A stretch of 64,000 nt of DNA from Myxococcales bacterium. GTDB lineage: Bacteria; Myxococcota_A; UBA796; GCA-2862545. The position numbers and the translations under genes were made by a program. Below the pieces are notes generated by a model. The model did no database searches and was not told the origin of the DNA. It saw nothing but the letters and a program-made list of their open reading frames with translations. The stretch covers positions 1-64,000 of the forward strand of contig JAHQVJ010000129.1 of the NCBI GenBank assembly GCA_019634415.1, read 5' to 3'. Below are positions 17,536-26,710 of this stretch, piece by piece. Numbering within the stretch: position 1 is the first letter of the stretch; each line of letters starts with the position of its first letter.

Positions 17536-20500
17536 GGCGAATCTCCTCGCTGTCCGGACTCCTCGGTCTGGCCCTGTTGTGGATGCCTGCCGCGGTCGCG
17601 CACGCCCAGAGCGCGGCGGATCGGGTGGATGGAGTCGACGCCTCCGAGGTGGAGGCGTTGCGTGCCACGAAGGAGCGGTTCCGGGCTCGCATGGTGGAAC
17701 TCGAGCAAGACACCCGGTCCTATGTGGATCTGCGGGAGGAGGAGGAGCTCACCAAGCTCGTGGGTGGCTACGACAGCCTGATCTCCGCACTGGAGACACA
17801 GGAGCGTCAGCAGCGCGACATCGCCATCACCCGCTTCGAGCGGTTCCTCGAGCGCTACCCCACCACTGGCTACGCCTCCCACGTTCGCTTTCGTCTCGCG
17901 GATCTGTACTTCGAGCGCTCCACGGAGCTGTGGCAGGCCGACGCGGAGGCCTACTTCACCAAGCTCGAGGATCCGGATCTGCCCATCGAGGAGCTGGAGG
18001 CACTCGGGGAGCAGCCTCAGCGTGACCTCGGACAGTCCCTCGACCTGTACCTGCGAATCATCGAGGACAACGTCGGTCTGCCGGAGGAGGAACGGTACGA
18101 GCGCCTCGACGGCACCTACGTCATGCTCGGGTTCGTCTACAACGACCGCAACAACGTGCAGTTCGACGAGGCCAAGGCACGCCAGTCCTTCCTCGATCTG
18201 ATCGCCAGCGTGCCCGAGTCCGATCTGGTGGATCGCTCCCACCTCTTCTTGGGCAACTTCGCCTTCGCCGACAACGACTTCGACACGGCGATCGCGTCGT
18301 ACGAGGCCGTGTACGACAAGGGGAGCGAGTCCAAGTACTACATGGAGGGGCTCTACCAGCTCGCCTGGGCGCAGTACAAGCTCAACCGCTTCGACGACGC
18401 GCTTCGGTTGTTCACCGAGCTGCTCGACGCCTCGCACCAGTCGAAGCTCGACTCCGGTCGTGAGAGCGCCTTCGCGCCCGATGCGCGGCGCTTCATGGCG
18501 TTTTCCTTCGCGGACCTCGGCTATGACCGAGACGCTCCGGCCGAGCAGATCGCTCAGTCGTACTTCGAGGGCATCGGTCAGCGTCCCTACGAGCGTGACG
18601 TCTACATCGAGCTGGCGGACGTTCTCGTCCGGTACACGAGGCCCGAGGAGGCGATCGCCACCTACCGCGAGCTCCAGGGTGACGACCGCTGGGTGCTCGA
18701 GCCCGACAACCCCGCGCACCAGATTGCGCTGATCCGGTTGTATCAGACGTCGGTGGCCAGAGATCTGGAGAAGGCCGGAGAGGAGCGTCTCTCCTTCATC
18801 GACACCTACAGCGAGGGCACCACCTGGTGGGAGGCCAACCGCAACGATCCCGAAGCCCTCGAGGTGGCTCGCAGCTACATCGAGGACTCACTGCTCGACG
18901 TGGCCATCGAGTACCGGGTCCGGGCACAGGACTCGGGGCGGTCCGAGGACTTCCAGCTTGCCGCAGCGAAGTACGAGGAGTACCTCGACAAGTTCCCGAT
19001 CTCCGACGACTACTACACCCAGCAGTGGTACCTGGCCGACTCCCTCAAGCAGGCGGGACAGTACGACGAGGCGCTGAACGAGTTCGACTCCCTGGTACGC
19101 ACCAGCCGCTACCACGAGTTCGGAGATGCGGCGCGATACGCCTCGATGGACGTTCGCTACCAGGAGATGCTGGCAAAGGGGCACATGCCCAACGAGCCGC
19201 CCGCCGAGGCGCAGGTGGAGCGCACCTACCAGGCCGGCGGCAAGGAGATTCAGGTCTTCGCACTGAGTCAGGACCGGTCGGAGTTCCTGGTGGCGGCCGA
19301 CGCCGTGGTCGCGCACGATTTCACCGGAGTACCTACCGGAGATCTCCCCGACTACCGAGAAGAGGTGGAAGAGAAGCGACCCCTGCTCATGTACGTCGGT
19401 GGCCAGATGCTGTTCTACCACAACCGTTTCCGCGAGGCGCGCGAGCGATTCGAGGCGCTGATCGCAAGATATCCTCGAACCATCGAGGCCAACTACGCGG
19501 CGGGTCTGTTGGTGGACTCCTTCCTCGCCGAGGGGGATCTGGAGCAGGTTCGTGCCTACACCCTGCGCTTCACGGTGAATCCACCTGGCCCGACCTCCGA
19601 GACGGACACCGACCAGTTCCAGGGCACCCTGGAGGGGACCACCTTCAAGCTGGCCATGGAGCGCGCCAACAACGGCGACAACCTCGCTGCGGCGGAGGCG
19701 TTCCTCGCGTTCCGAGAGGAGTTCCCCGACTCGGAGCTGGACACCGACGCGCTGTACAACGCGGCCTTCTACTACCAGAAGGCAGGCAAGGTGGAGCAGT
19801 CCAACGAGCTGTACGAGCGGTTCGTCGTGGACCACCCGGACGACAAGCGGTCCAAGGGGCTCTTCTTCCGCATCGCCGCGAACTACGAGGCTGCGTTCGA
19901 GCTCGAGAAGGCCGAGAGCTACTACGATCGAGTGCTGAGCCACCCCGACGCGACGCAGACCGAACGCGCCGACGCCCAGTTCAATCGCTCCTTCTTGCTG
20001 ATCGGCCTGGGGCGGCACAAGGAAGCGGCCGAGGGCTTCGAGACCTACGACCGCCGCTACACCGCGCAGGAGGACCGGGAGTCGATCCTGTGGCTGGCTG
20101 GTGAGCAGTGGGAGCAGGTGGGCAACAAGGAGGCCATCGACTTCTATCAGCGGTACCTCGAGCGCTACCCGAGCGAGAACCCCGACCATGCCATCGAGGC
20201 GCAGTCACGTTTGCTGGCCCTGTACCAGGACAGTGGTGCGCAGGACTGGCGGATCCGGCGCCAGAAGAAGGCCATCCTGGAGACCTTCGGTCGCCTCGCC
20301 AGCCAGGGCGCAGAGATCGGGGCCAACGGGCATCGGTACGCAGCCCAGGCGGACTACCCGCGCTTGGAGGCCTTGTTCGCCGACTACAGCGACGAAGCGC
20401 TGTCGGGCAACGAGGATCGGGACGCCACGCTGCTCAACGAGACCAAGCCCGAGGAACTCAAGGCGTTCGAGGCCGAGGTGAAAGGCTACATCTCGAAGTT

Positions 20501-20891
20501 CAAGAGCTTCGAGTTCAACTCGGGTGCGCTGCTGCTACAGGCCAGGGCGGCGCTGTACCTGGCCGACCTCGGACTGTCCATCTCGTGTCCTCCCAACCTC
20601 TCGGAGGAGGACTGCTGGCTGTACGAGGACATCCTCCAGGAGAAGGTGTTCCCGCAGTACTACGAGATCGAGGACGTCGGGATCCGAAGGCTCCAGGAGC
20701 TGATCGCAGCTGCGAAGGACAAGAAGCGCCATTCGCCCTTCATCGACGAGGCCCTGGCTGAGCTCAATCGGCGTCGGCCCGCAGAGTTCCCTGCTGTCAA
20801 GCAGGAGATCGAGGGTGGGACGGATGCCTCAATCCCAGTGGAGTATGCGCCCCGTCGGCTCGGCGACGTGGGCCAGGAGGGCACCCCATGA
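17532..20891 (+). CDS. Large exported TPR protein
   Basis: 1119 residues, signal peptide at 1-26 (VAHAQ cleavage). Nearly the whole length is TPR-like helical repeats, such as ALETQERQQRDIAITRFERF, YDEALNEFDSLVR, EQSNELYERFVVDHP and ERYPSENPDHA. Acidic and Tyr-rich like other periplasmic TPR scaffolds. Overlaps both neighbours by four bases (ATGA), implying translational coupling. In the Myxococcus Glt system a very large TPR protein fills the periplasm; this is a plausible counterpart, but orthology cannot be shown here. Confidence 0.87.
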   Translation: MRRISSLSGLLGLALLWMPAAVAHAQSAADRVDGVDASEVEALRATKERFRARMVELEQDTRSYVDLREEEELTKLVGGYDSLISALETQERQQRDIAITRFERFLERYPTTGYASHVRFRLADLYFERSTELWQADAEAYFTKLEDPDLPIEELEALGEQPQRDLGQSLDLYLRIIEDNVGLPEEERYERLDGTYVMLGFVYNDRNNVQFDEAKARQSFLDLIASVPESDLVDRSHLFLGNFAFADNDFDTAIASYEAVYDKGSESKYYMEGLYQLAWAQYKLNRFDDALRLFTELLDASHQSKLDSGRESAFAPDARRFMAFSFADLGYDRDAPAEQIAQSYFEGIGQRPYERDVYIELADVLVRYTRPEEAIATYRELQGDDRWVLEPDNPAHQIALIRLYQTSVARDLEKAGEERLSFIDTYSEGTTWWEANRNDPEALEVARSYIEDSLLDVAIEYRVRAQDSGRSEDFQLAAAKYEEYLDKFPISDDYYTQQWYLADSLKQAGQYDEALNEFDSLVRTSRYHEFGDAARYASMDVRYQEMLAKGHMPNEPPAEAQVERTYQAGGKEIQVFALSQDRSEFLVAADAVVAHDFTGVPTGDLPDYREEVEEKRPLLMYVGGQMLFYHNRFREARERFEALIARYPRTIEANYAAGLLVDSFLAEGDLEQVRAYTLRFTVNPPGPTSETDTDQFQGTLEGTTFKLAMERANNGDNLAAAEAFLAFREEFPDSELDTDALYNAAFYYQKAGKVEQSNELYERFVVDHPDDKRSKGLFFRIAANYEAAFELEKAESYYDRVLSHPDATQTERADAQFNRSFLLIGLGRHKEAAEGFETYDRRYTAQEDRESILWLAGEQWEQVGNKEAIDFYQRYLERYPSENPDHAIEAQSRLLALYQDSGAQDWRIRRQKKAILETFGRLASQGAEIGANGHRYAAQADYPRLEALFADYSDEALSGNEDRDATLLNETKPEELKAFEAEVKGYISKFKSFEFNSGALLLQARAALYLADLGLSISCPPNLSEEDCWLYEDILQEKVFPQYYEIEDVGIRRLQELIAAAKDKKRHSPFIDEALAELNRRRPAEFPAVKQEIEGGTDASIPVEYAPRRLGDVGQEGTP

Positions 20892-22159
20892 CGAGGACGA
20901 TGGTTCTGCTGTTGGGTCTGGGGGGATGCTTCGGCAAGAGCGGCAGCTCGCCCGAGGCTGCCACGTCGTCGGCTCCTCAGGCCATGATCACCGATGCCAA
21001 CCAGGCGCCCGAGGATCGCATCGACGAGGCAGCTCGCCTCATCGAGAGCGGAACCACCGAGGACCTCGATCGCGCCATCTTCCTGCTCCAGTCCACGGTG
21101 GACGACGACACCACGGGGGTGGCCCGCTTCAACCTCGGGTTGGCCTTCCAGGCGCGAGGGAACCTCAAGCGGGCAGCGAACCAGTACCAGGCCATCATCG
21201 CCACGCGTCCCGGAATGGGAGATGCGTGGCTCTACCTGGGCTTGGTGCAGCAGCAGCAGGGGCTGCTCGATGCTGCCGTGGGCAACTTCCGGTCCGGGAT
21301 TCGGAACGATCCCGAACACATGGGCCTTCGCGAGGCGCTCGTGGCCGTGCTTCGCAAGCAGGGACGGGTGGACGAGGCCATCCTCACGGCGAAGGAGGCG
21401 CTGAAGGTCAACGCGAACTCCCTGGCCATCTACAACAACTTCGCTCTGGCCTATCTCGACAAGGACGACACCACGCGCGCAAGGTTCATCTTGCAGAAGG
21501 CGCTGCAGTCCGTCGAGGGAGCAGTGAACAACGCTTACCTGCACACGAACCTCGGGTGGTCCTACTACCTGGACGGGAACATCCCGGCGGCCACCGAGTC
21601 CCTGGAGAAGGCCGTTCAGATCGACGGTGAGCTGGTTCCTGCGCTCGTGTACCTGTCTCGGGTCTACATGGACGACCGCAACTACCAGGACATGGTTCCG
21701 TTGCTCGAGACGGCGGAGAAGAACGACCCCGCGAGCGCGGACGTACAGCTGAACCTCGGCATCGCCTATCGAGGCCTCGGGCGCCTCGACGACGCGAAGG
21801 CCGCCTACCGCAAGGCGCTGTCGCTGGACCCGGCGAATCCCACTCCTCACTTCAACCTGGGTATCCTCCTAGGCGACTACGAGAAGGACTACGACGGCGC
21901 TGTCGCCGCGTTCAACCAGTACATCGCTGCGGGTGGCTCCGAGGGCGAGCGAGCCGCCAAGTACATCGAGGACGTGACCCGCGAGAAGGAGCGCGCGGAG
22001 CGTCGAGCTCGGGCGGAAGCGGAGCGCAAGCGTCGGGAGGAGGAACGGGCGCGCCGACAAGAGCTGCTCGAGTCGGCGCCCGAAGAGGACGGTTCGGCAC
22101 CTCCCTCCGATGCGGAGCTGGGTGCTGGTGACGGAGCATCGGAGCAGGAGACGCCATGA
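20888..22159 (+). CDS. TPR lipoprotein, AglT/GltE-like
   Basis: 423 residues with a lipoprotein signal (LLGLGGC, modified Cys at residue 14). At least eight canonical TPR units run from about 40 to 345, including ARFNLGLAFQARGNLKRAANQY and DDAKAAYRKALSLDPANPTPH. A highly charged helical tail rich in Arg/Glu follows (about 355-395). The family of TPR lipoproteins includes the outer-membrane AglT/GltE of Myxococcus, and location next to the TolQ/TolR genes supports that comparison. It overlaps the genes on both sides by four bases. Confidence 0.86.
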   Translation: MTRTMVLLLGLGGCFGKSGSSPEAATSSAPQAMITDANQAPEDRIDEAARLIESGTTEDLDRAIFLLQSTVDDDTTGVARFNLGLAFQARGNLKRAANQYQAIIATRPGMGDAWLYLGLVQQQQGLLDAAVGNFRSGIRNDPEHMGLREALVAVLRKQGRVDEAILTAKEALKVNANSLAIYNNFALAYLDKDDTTRARFILQKALQSVEGAVNNAYLHTNLGWSYYLDGNIPAATESLEKAVQIDGELVPALVYLSRVYMDDRNYQDMVPLLETAEKNDPASADVQLNLGIAYRGLGRLDDAKAAYRKALSLDPANPTPHFNLGILLGDYEKDYDGAVAAFNQYIAAGGSEGERAAKYIEDVTREKERAERRARAEAERKRREEERARRQELLESAPEEDGSAPPSDAELGAGDGASEQETP

Positions 22160-22398
22160 ACGGAAGACAATGGCTCGGCTTGGCAGCACTCTCGGCTGTC
22201 CTGTTCTGGCTGCCGAGTTCGGGAGATGCACAGGAGACGACATTCGACGATGACGAGTTCGTGATCGTCGGTGAGATTCTCAAGCCTGAGATCACCGTGG
22301 TGATCAGCAGGGAAAACCTGAACAAAGCGTATGATCTGAAGTTGGAGGAGAGCTTCCTCGACAAGATCATCCGGTCGGTCGAGAGCGATCCGTTTTAG
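22156..22398 (+). CDS. Small exported protein of the Agl/Glt-like cluster
   Basis: 80-residue protein with a signal peptide (about 1-25, SSGDAQ) and a short mature part dominated by EFVIVGEILKPEITVVISR and a terminal helix ending SDPF. No cysteines or transmembrane segment in the mature part. Overlaps the TPR lipoprotein gene by four bases (ATGA), so it is real and coupled. A 222-base gap follows, which closes this transcription unit. No function is known to me; small size and location suggest a periplasmic adaptor. Confidence 0.8.
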   Translation: MNGRQWLGLAALSAVLFWLPSSGDAQETTFDDDEFVIVGEILKPEITVVISRENLNKAYDLKLEESFLDKIIRSVESDPF

Positions 22399-22620
22399 GG
22401 TGCGCGCGATGAAGCCCTCACCAACCGTTGACGAACCTCGGTGCGCAACCGCGGTCGAAGGTTCAGACCCCATGCTGGGGAGGATCGTGCTGAGGCAGGT
22501 CTCACACGCTCCTGACACGTGTTCGCTGCTTGCTCGGATGCGGAAGAGTAGATTCGCAACTCGACGGCGCTGAGACCAGAAGGCCTGGCGAAGCGCACCA
22601 CAGGGATTTGGAGGAACGAG
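22399..22620 (+). other. Gap before the TolQ-like gene
   Basis: 222 bases without a gene, between the TPR operon and the TolQ/TolR genes. It contains an imperfect inverted repeat, GAACCTCG (22433-22440) with CGAAGGTTC (22456-22464), and a TAGATT at 22549 that is a poor -10 match without a -35. GGAGG stands just before the next ATG. It probably carries a promoter for the motor genes but none can be fixed. Confidence 0.4.
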
Positions 22621-23280
22621 ATGGTCGATCCAGTCACCATGTTCAAGGAGGGCGGCGAGTTCATGTACGTGATCCTCGCCGTCGGCGTATTCGCGATGGC
22701 GATTGCGTTCGAACGCCTCTTCTACATCGTCTTCCGCGCCAACATCAACGCTACGGCGTTCATGGCGCAGATCCAGAAGCTGATCATGGCCAACAACATC
22801 GATCGGGCCATCAAGCTCTGCAATGCAGAGCCGCATGCGGCCCTTCCGCGCGTGGTGAAGGCCGGGCTGACCCGGGCCAACCGCACCGAGAAGGAGATCG
22901 AGAACGCCATCGACGAGGCCACCCTCGAGGTGGGTCCGCTCGTGAACAAGCGCACGGCGTACCTCGCAATGCTCGCCAACATCGCTACCCTGACCGGCCT
23001 GCTCGGCACCATCATGGGCCTCATCATCGCCTTCAACGCGGTGGCGAAGGCGTCGGCCGAGGTCAAGCAGGCGATGCTGGCCAACGGGATCTCGGTGGCC
23101 ATGTTCACCACCGCGGGCGGTCTGATGGTCGCCATCCCCACCCTGGTGCTGCACTCCATCATCACCAACCGGTCGAACAAGATTCTCGATGACATCGACC
23201 AGTACGGCCTGAAGACCGTCAACCTCCTCACGGCGCGTCGTCGCGGCAGCCTGAAGGACGAGGCCGCAGCCGACATGTAG
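22621..23280 (+). CDS. TolQ/ExbB/MotA-family proton channel protein, AglR-like
   Basis: 219-residue inner-membrane protein with the family's three transmembrane helices (about 13-35, 115-140 and 155-182) and a cytoplasmic loop between the first two. TM2 carries GLLGTIMGLIIAF and TM3 GISVAMFTTAGGLMVAIP, both hallmarks of TolQ/ExbB. It is expected to form the ring around ExbD-type partners encoded by the next two genes and convert proton flow into movement. GGAGG before the ATG. Two ExbD genes follow, as in the AglR-AglQ-AglS motor of Myxococcus. Confidence 0.93.
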   Translation: MVDPVTMFKEGGEFMYVILAVGVFAMAIAFERLFYIVFRANINATAFMAQIQKLIMANNIDRAIKLCNAEPHAALPRVVKAGLTRANRTEKEIENAIDEATLEVGPLVNKRTAYLAMLANIATLTGLLGTIMGLIIAFNAVAKASAEVKQAMLANGISVAMFTTAGGLMVAIPTLVLHSIITNRSNKILDDIDQYGLKTVNLLTARRRGSLKDEAAADM

Positions 23281-23318
23281 TCGGCGGGGCCCCCCCACCC
23301 ACCTCGAGGAGCACAGCG

Positions 23319-23846
23319 ATGGCGAAGGGGAAGCGAGGCGGTCAGGCCGAAGAACTCGACCTGGTGCCGATCATGAACCTGGTCACGATCCTCATCCCGT
23401 TCCTGCTCATGGCGTCGTCGTTCGTGAGCTTGGCGGCGATCGACTCCACGCTGCCCGCCATCGGGCAGCCTCCGGAGCCGCTTCAGGATGACGAGGATCC
23501 GCCGTTGAGCCTGTCCATCGACATCACGGACGAAGGCTACATCGTGAAAGGCGGAGACGAGTCGCTGAAGGGCGAAGGCGAGGACAAGGGTCTGCGGATT
23601 CCTTGTGCCCAGTCGAACTGCCCGACGCCGGACACCTACGACACCAAGGAGCTTCGTTCCCTCCTGGTGGACCTCAAGGAAGCCTGGCCGGAAGAGGAGA
23701 ACGTCATCTTGGTTCCCACCTCCCAGGTGCCCTACGAGGTGCTGGTGTTGACCATGGATGCGACACGCAACGACCCGGAAACAACCGAAGACGGCAAACC
23801 TCGGGATCTCTTTCCCTTCGTGGTGATTGCCGGCGGCGTTCAGTGA
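23319..23846 (+). CDS. ExbD/TolR-family protein, first copy, with Asn at the proton site
   Basis: 175 residues: short cytoplasmic N terminus, one transmembrane helix (about 16-42) and a periplasmic domain. In ExbD/TolR the helix carries a proton-accepting Asp in a P-x-x-D motif; here it reads PIMNLVTILIPF, with Asn20 in that position. The periplasmic part contains a Cys pair (CAQSNC, about 94-99), which could form a disulfide. AGGAG precedes the ATG and the gene is 38 bases from the TolQ-like gene. The substitution suggests a structural partner to the second copy. Confidence 0.9.
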   Translation: MAKGKRGGQAEELDLVPIMNLVTILIPFLLMASSFVSLAAIDSTLPAIGQPPEPLQDDEDPPLSLSIDITDEGYIVKGGDESLKGEGEDKGLRIPCAQSNCPTPDTYDTKELRSLLVDLKEAWPEEENVILVPTSQVPYEVLVLTMDATRNDPETTEDGKPRDLFPFVVIAGGVQ

Positions 23847-23853
23847 GGTAGCC

Positions 23854-24387
23854 ATGGGTAGGAAAAACAGCCGCCGCCAGTCGCCGGATGCCGGCCTCAC
23901 CATCACGTCCATGATGGACATGATGACGATCATCTTGGTGTTCTTGCTCAAGAGCTACCAAACCGACGACGTCTCCGTGGCCCCCTCGGAGGACCTCCAA
24001 ATCCCGTTGTCGAGTGCGGAGAAGACACCGAAGCTCGCCGTGAACGTGGTGGTGTCACGCAAGGACATCGTGGTCGACGGAGTGTTCGTGCTCGACATCG
24101 AGCGCGGCATCTCCGACGACACTGGTGAGGAAGAGCTGTCGATCCCGGCGGACGAGAAGCGCGGACAGCTGATCTCCAAGCTGTTCGACGTGTTGCTCGA
24201 GAAGGCTCAGACCGCGAAGGACATCGGTGCTCGAGCGGGCACGGACGAGATGGACTTCAAGGGGGAGATCCTCTTGCAGGTGGACAAGCGGATGCCGTTC
24301 TCGGTGGTCCGCGAGGTCATGTTCACTGCGGGGCAGGCCCAGTTCGGCAACTTCCGCTTCGTCGTGATCAAGGGTGGCAGCGGGTGA
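23854..24387 (+). CDS. ExbD/TolR-family protein, second copy, proton Asp retained
   Basis: 177 residues, one transmembrane helix (about 16-36) reading TITSMMDMMTIILVFLL, with Asp22 in the proton-carrying position, then a periplasmic domain ending in FGNFRFVVIKGG. The ATG at 23854 is preferred over an upstream in-frame ATG at 23827 because GAGGTAG stands before it and it lies after the stop of the first copy. With the TolQ-like protein it should form the energised stator. A 386-base gap follows. Confidence 0.91.
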   Translation: MGRKNSRRQSPDAGLTITSMMDMMTIILVFLLKSYQTDDVSVAPSEDLQIPLSSAEKTPKLAVNVVVSRKDIVVDGVFVLDIERGISDDTGEEELSIPADEKRGQLISKLFDVLLEKAQTAKDIGARAGTDEMDFKGEILLQVDKRMPFSVVREVMFTAGQAQFGNFRFVVIKGGSG

Positions 24388-24571
24388 CCGAGGAGTCACA
24401 GCCTCTGTGAACACGGTCGCCATCGGGCGTACCGAGCTCAACGAGGCAACAAGGTCGAGGAACTGCCTCGATGGTTTCGCCCTCGTCGGCATTGCCGGCG
24501 GGGGCGTGCTACGTACGGCTTGGCCACTCTCTCGTGGCTGGCGCACATCAGCTCGCAAACAGGAGAGCCTG

Positions 24572-24600
24572 TTGTCAGCGGGCTGGGTTACGTCTATCGT
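24572..24600 (+). promoter_or_regulatory. Candidate sigma70 promoter for the GltG-like gene
   Basis: TTGTCA (24572-24577) and TATCGT (24595-24600) are separated by 17 bases; they match the consensus hexamers at five and four of six positions. This is the best-spaced promoter pair I found in the non-coding parts. Transcription would begin near 24607 and would drive the GltG-like, 187-residue and beta-barrel genes. Confidence 0.45.
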
Positions 24601-24611
24601 AGCCGTTAGAG

Positions 24612-24630
24612 CGATGACGAGTGGTCATCG
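24612..24630 (+). promoter_or_regulatory. Hairpin at the 5' end of the GltG-like leader
   Basis: CGATGAC and GTCATCG form a perfect 7-bp stem around the 5-base loop GAGTG. It begins about 5 bases after the predicted transcription start, so the mRNA would start with a capped stem that could stabilise it. As DNA it is also a candidate binding site for a dimeric regulator. No U-tract follows, so it is not a terminator. Confidence 0.35.
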
Positions 24631-24773
24631 AACTTCGAGCCGGAAGTGACCCAACAGCGAACCGGAACGGAGACCGATGGTCAGTATGAGCGAGCTGATC
24701 GGCAACCCATCCCTTCACGGATTGCGGCAGCGGTCCGATAGGCAGATGACCAGGGCACCGGAGACCTGAATCC

Positions 24774-26105
24774 ATGGCAGGGCATGCGCGTCAGGCGAAG
24801 GTGTTGTGCATCCGGATCATCCAGGGCCAGAACGTCCTGGACAAGACGATCGATCTGGGTGACTCGGTGACGATCGGCGAGTCACCCAAGAACACCTTCG
24901 TCATTCCCGATTCTCACCTCGAGGCCTCCGACTTCCCGCTCTTCAGGGCTGCGGGGAACGGCTACATCCTGCACTTCACCGAGCAGATGAAGGGCAAGAT
25001 CGAGTCTCGCGGCGCTGTGACTCGACTGCAGCAGCTGTTCAACGACTCCTCCGTCACCCGAAAGGCGGGCGTGGCGCAGGTTCCGTTGACAGAGCAGGAC
25101 CGCGGGAAGCTCAAGATCGACTCCACGACGGTCTTGTTCCAGTTCCTTCCGCCGCCGCCGGCTCAGGCGCTGCGGCCCATTCAGCAGATGGACTTCCGGC
25201 CGCGGCTGCTCGAGGAAGACGATCCCGTCTTTCTCGGGTTCCTGGCCATCTGGTCTGCGCTGGCCACCGTGCTGGTGATCTGGGTGTGGAACACACCCGT
25301 GCGTGAGTTCGCGCTCGAGGATCTGCCCGACCGTTTCGCCAAGGTGATCATTCCCGAGGCTCCCGAGCCAGTGGTCGAGCCCGAGATCGACGAGAACATG
25401 GACGGGACCGAGGTCGATCGGCAGGAGGAAGAGCCGCAGGACGATGGCGCTGCCGATGTCGCCGAGGTCGAGCAGGTCACCGAGGTCGAGCAGGTCAAGG
25501 CGGAGCAGCAGCGCAAGGAAGAGATCGTTCAAGAGTCGGCGTTGCTGAAGATCTTGGCGACCACGGGCGAGAGCTCTGGTGGGGTCGTCGAGAACCTGTG
25601 GTCTCCGGAGGAGCAAGGGCTCGGAGACATCGATGCCGCCTTGGCCGAGAACGTCGGCAAGGGGTACACCACCCAGAAGCTGCGCGACACCGAGAAGGGT
25701 GGGAACGCAGCCGCGGAAGTGGACGTCAAGGGCATCGGTGGTGGCACCGGTGGAGATGTCAGCGGTCCCGCCGTCACCGTGAAGCCGCGTGTGCGTGCGG
25801 AGGCCGGCACGATCGATGCCTCCGGAGACGAGAACGCCACCAAGAGCGTGGTCCAGAAGTACTCTGGCCAGCTCACCTACTGCTACGAGAAGCGGCTCAA
25901 GGTGGTGCCGACCCTCGAAGGGCGTATCGAGGTCGGTTGGTCCGTGTCCGGCGGGTCCGTCGTGGGCTCTCCCTACATCATCTTCAACGGAACGGGTGAT
26001 GCCGAGTTGGCGGACTGCATCACGAAGAAGATCCGCCGTTGGTCCTTCCCACAAGACGTAGATGGCGAGCTGTCGTGGCCGTTCGCCTTCCAGGCGAAGA
26101 AGTAA
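24774..26105 (+). CDS. GltG-like inner-membrane protein with AgmX/PglI C-terminal domain
   Basis: 443 residues. Cytoplasmic residues 1-150 look like an FHA fold (SVTIGESPKNTFVIPDSHLE) but lack the Arg/Ser-Arg-His residues used for phosphothreonine binding. One transmembrane helix follows (about 151-174), then an acidic Glu/Pro/Val periplasmic linker (190-255) and a TonB-like AgmX/PglI domain (about 355-443) with Cys370 (YCYEKRL), Cys415 (DCITKKI) and RRWSFPQ. This layout is that of GltG, which links the cytoplasmic side to the outer membrane in the Myxococcus gliding machine. The 31-base gap to the next gene suggests cotranscription. Confidence 0.87.
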   Translation: MAGHARQAKVLCIRIIQGQNVLDKTIDLGDSVTIGESPKNTFVIPDSHLEASDFPLFRAAGNGYILHFTEQMKGKIESRGAVTRLQQLFNDSSVTRKAGVAQVPLTEQDRGKLKIDSTTVLFQFLPPPPAQALRPIQQMDFRPRLLEEDDPVFLGFLAIWSALATVLVIWVWNTPVREFALEDLPDRFAKVIIPEAPEPVVEPEIDENMDGTEVDRQEEEPQDDGAADVAEVEQVTEVEQVKAEQQRKEEIVQESALLKILATTGESSGGVVENLWSPEEQGLGDIDAALAENVGKGYTTQKLRDTEKGGNAAAEVDVKGIGGGTGGDVSGPAVTVKPRVRAEAGTIDASGDENATKSVVQKYSGQLTYCYEKRLKVVPTLEGRIEVGWSVSGGSVVGSPYIIFNGTGDAELADCITKKIRRWSFPQDVDGELSWPFAFQAKK

Positions 26106-26136
26106 GGCGGTCGGGATGCCCGGACGAGAGGTGGTC

Positions 26137-26700
26137 GTGAGCCAAATGTTGCGGAAGGTGGTGTGCGGACTCGCTCTGTCCATGGGGTGCGCCGCGACGG
26201 TTGCCCATGCTCAGGCTCCCCCCATTGGCGTGTCGAGCGAGATCGAGCGGACCTCGTCCACGACCCCTCAGGAGAAGATGGGCTACGCCGAGGACTCCAA
26301 TGCCGAGATCCGAGAAGGGGAGCGGCAGGTGTCTCGTCTCCTGGAGCAGGCACGCAAGGATGGCGATCTGGAGGCCATCGAATGTCTAATCAGTCGGCTC
26401 ACCTCCGTTCGTGCCTTGCTTCAGGTGTCCGAACGGGCGGAGGGCTCGATGCGAGACGCAATCACGGCTGGCGAAGAAGAAAAAGCCAACCACGAGTTCA
26501 GAAAGATCGCTGTAGCAGTCAGCAAGACTCGAATGTTGCTGGCCGAGGCACAGCGCTGTGCTGCGGACCAGGACATGGAGTCCGGAACCACGGTCGTAGA
26601 GTGGTCCGATCAGCTGACCGAGGGAGATCCGTTCGAGGCGGTTGAAATCAGCCCCTTCGACGTCTCCATCGATCCTCCTCAACTGAGCCCCTTCCTGTAG
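26137..26700 (+). CDS. Exported helical protein of the Agl/Glt-like cluster
   Basis: 187 residues with a signal peptide (cleavage after VAHAQ, about residue 26) and a helical mature part (SNAEIREGERQVSRLLEQAR onward) with two Cys (ECLIS and RCAAD) that could pair. The C terminus is proline-rich with a repeated SPF (ISPFDVS, LSPFL). GTG at 26137 is preferred over an upstream ATG at 26062 inside the previous gene because GAGAGG lies 5 bases before it. Function unknown; its neighbours imply a periplasmic component of the machine. Confidence 0.78.
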   Translation: MSQMLRKVVCGLALSMGCAATVAHAQAPPIGVSSEIERTSSTTPQEKMGYAEDSNAEIREGERQVSRLLEQARKDGDLEAIECLISRLTSVRALLQVSERAEGSMRDAITAGEEEKANHEFRKIAVAVSKTRMLLAEAQRCAADQDMESGTTVVEWSDQLTEGDPFEAVEISPFDVSIDPPQLSPFL

Positions 26701-26710
26701 GGACCCACCC

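Larger units (their letters stand above)
24388..24773 (+). other. 386-base intergenic region before the GltG-like gene
   Basis: No convincing coding sequence: the short plus-strand frame at 24374-24649 has no homology I recognise and overlaps the preceding gene. The region holds a promoter-like pair at 24572-24600 and a perfect 7-bp hairpin at 24612-24630, described separately. The leader from that promoter to the ATG at 24774 would be about 165 bases, long enough for a regulatory element or small RNA. Confidence 0.45.
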
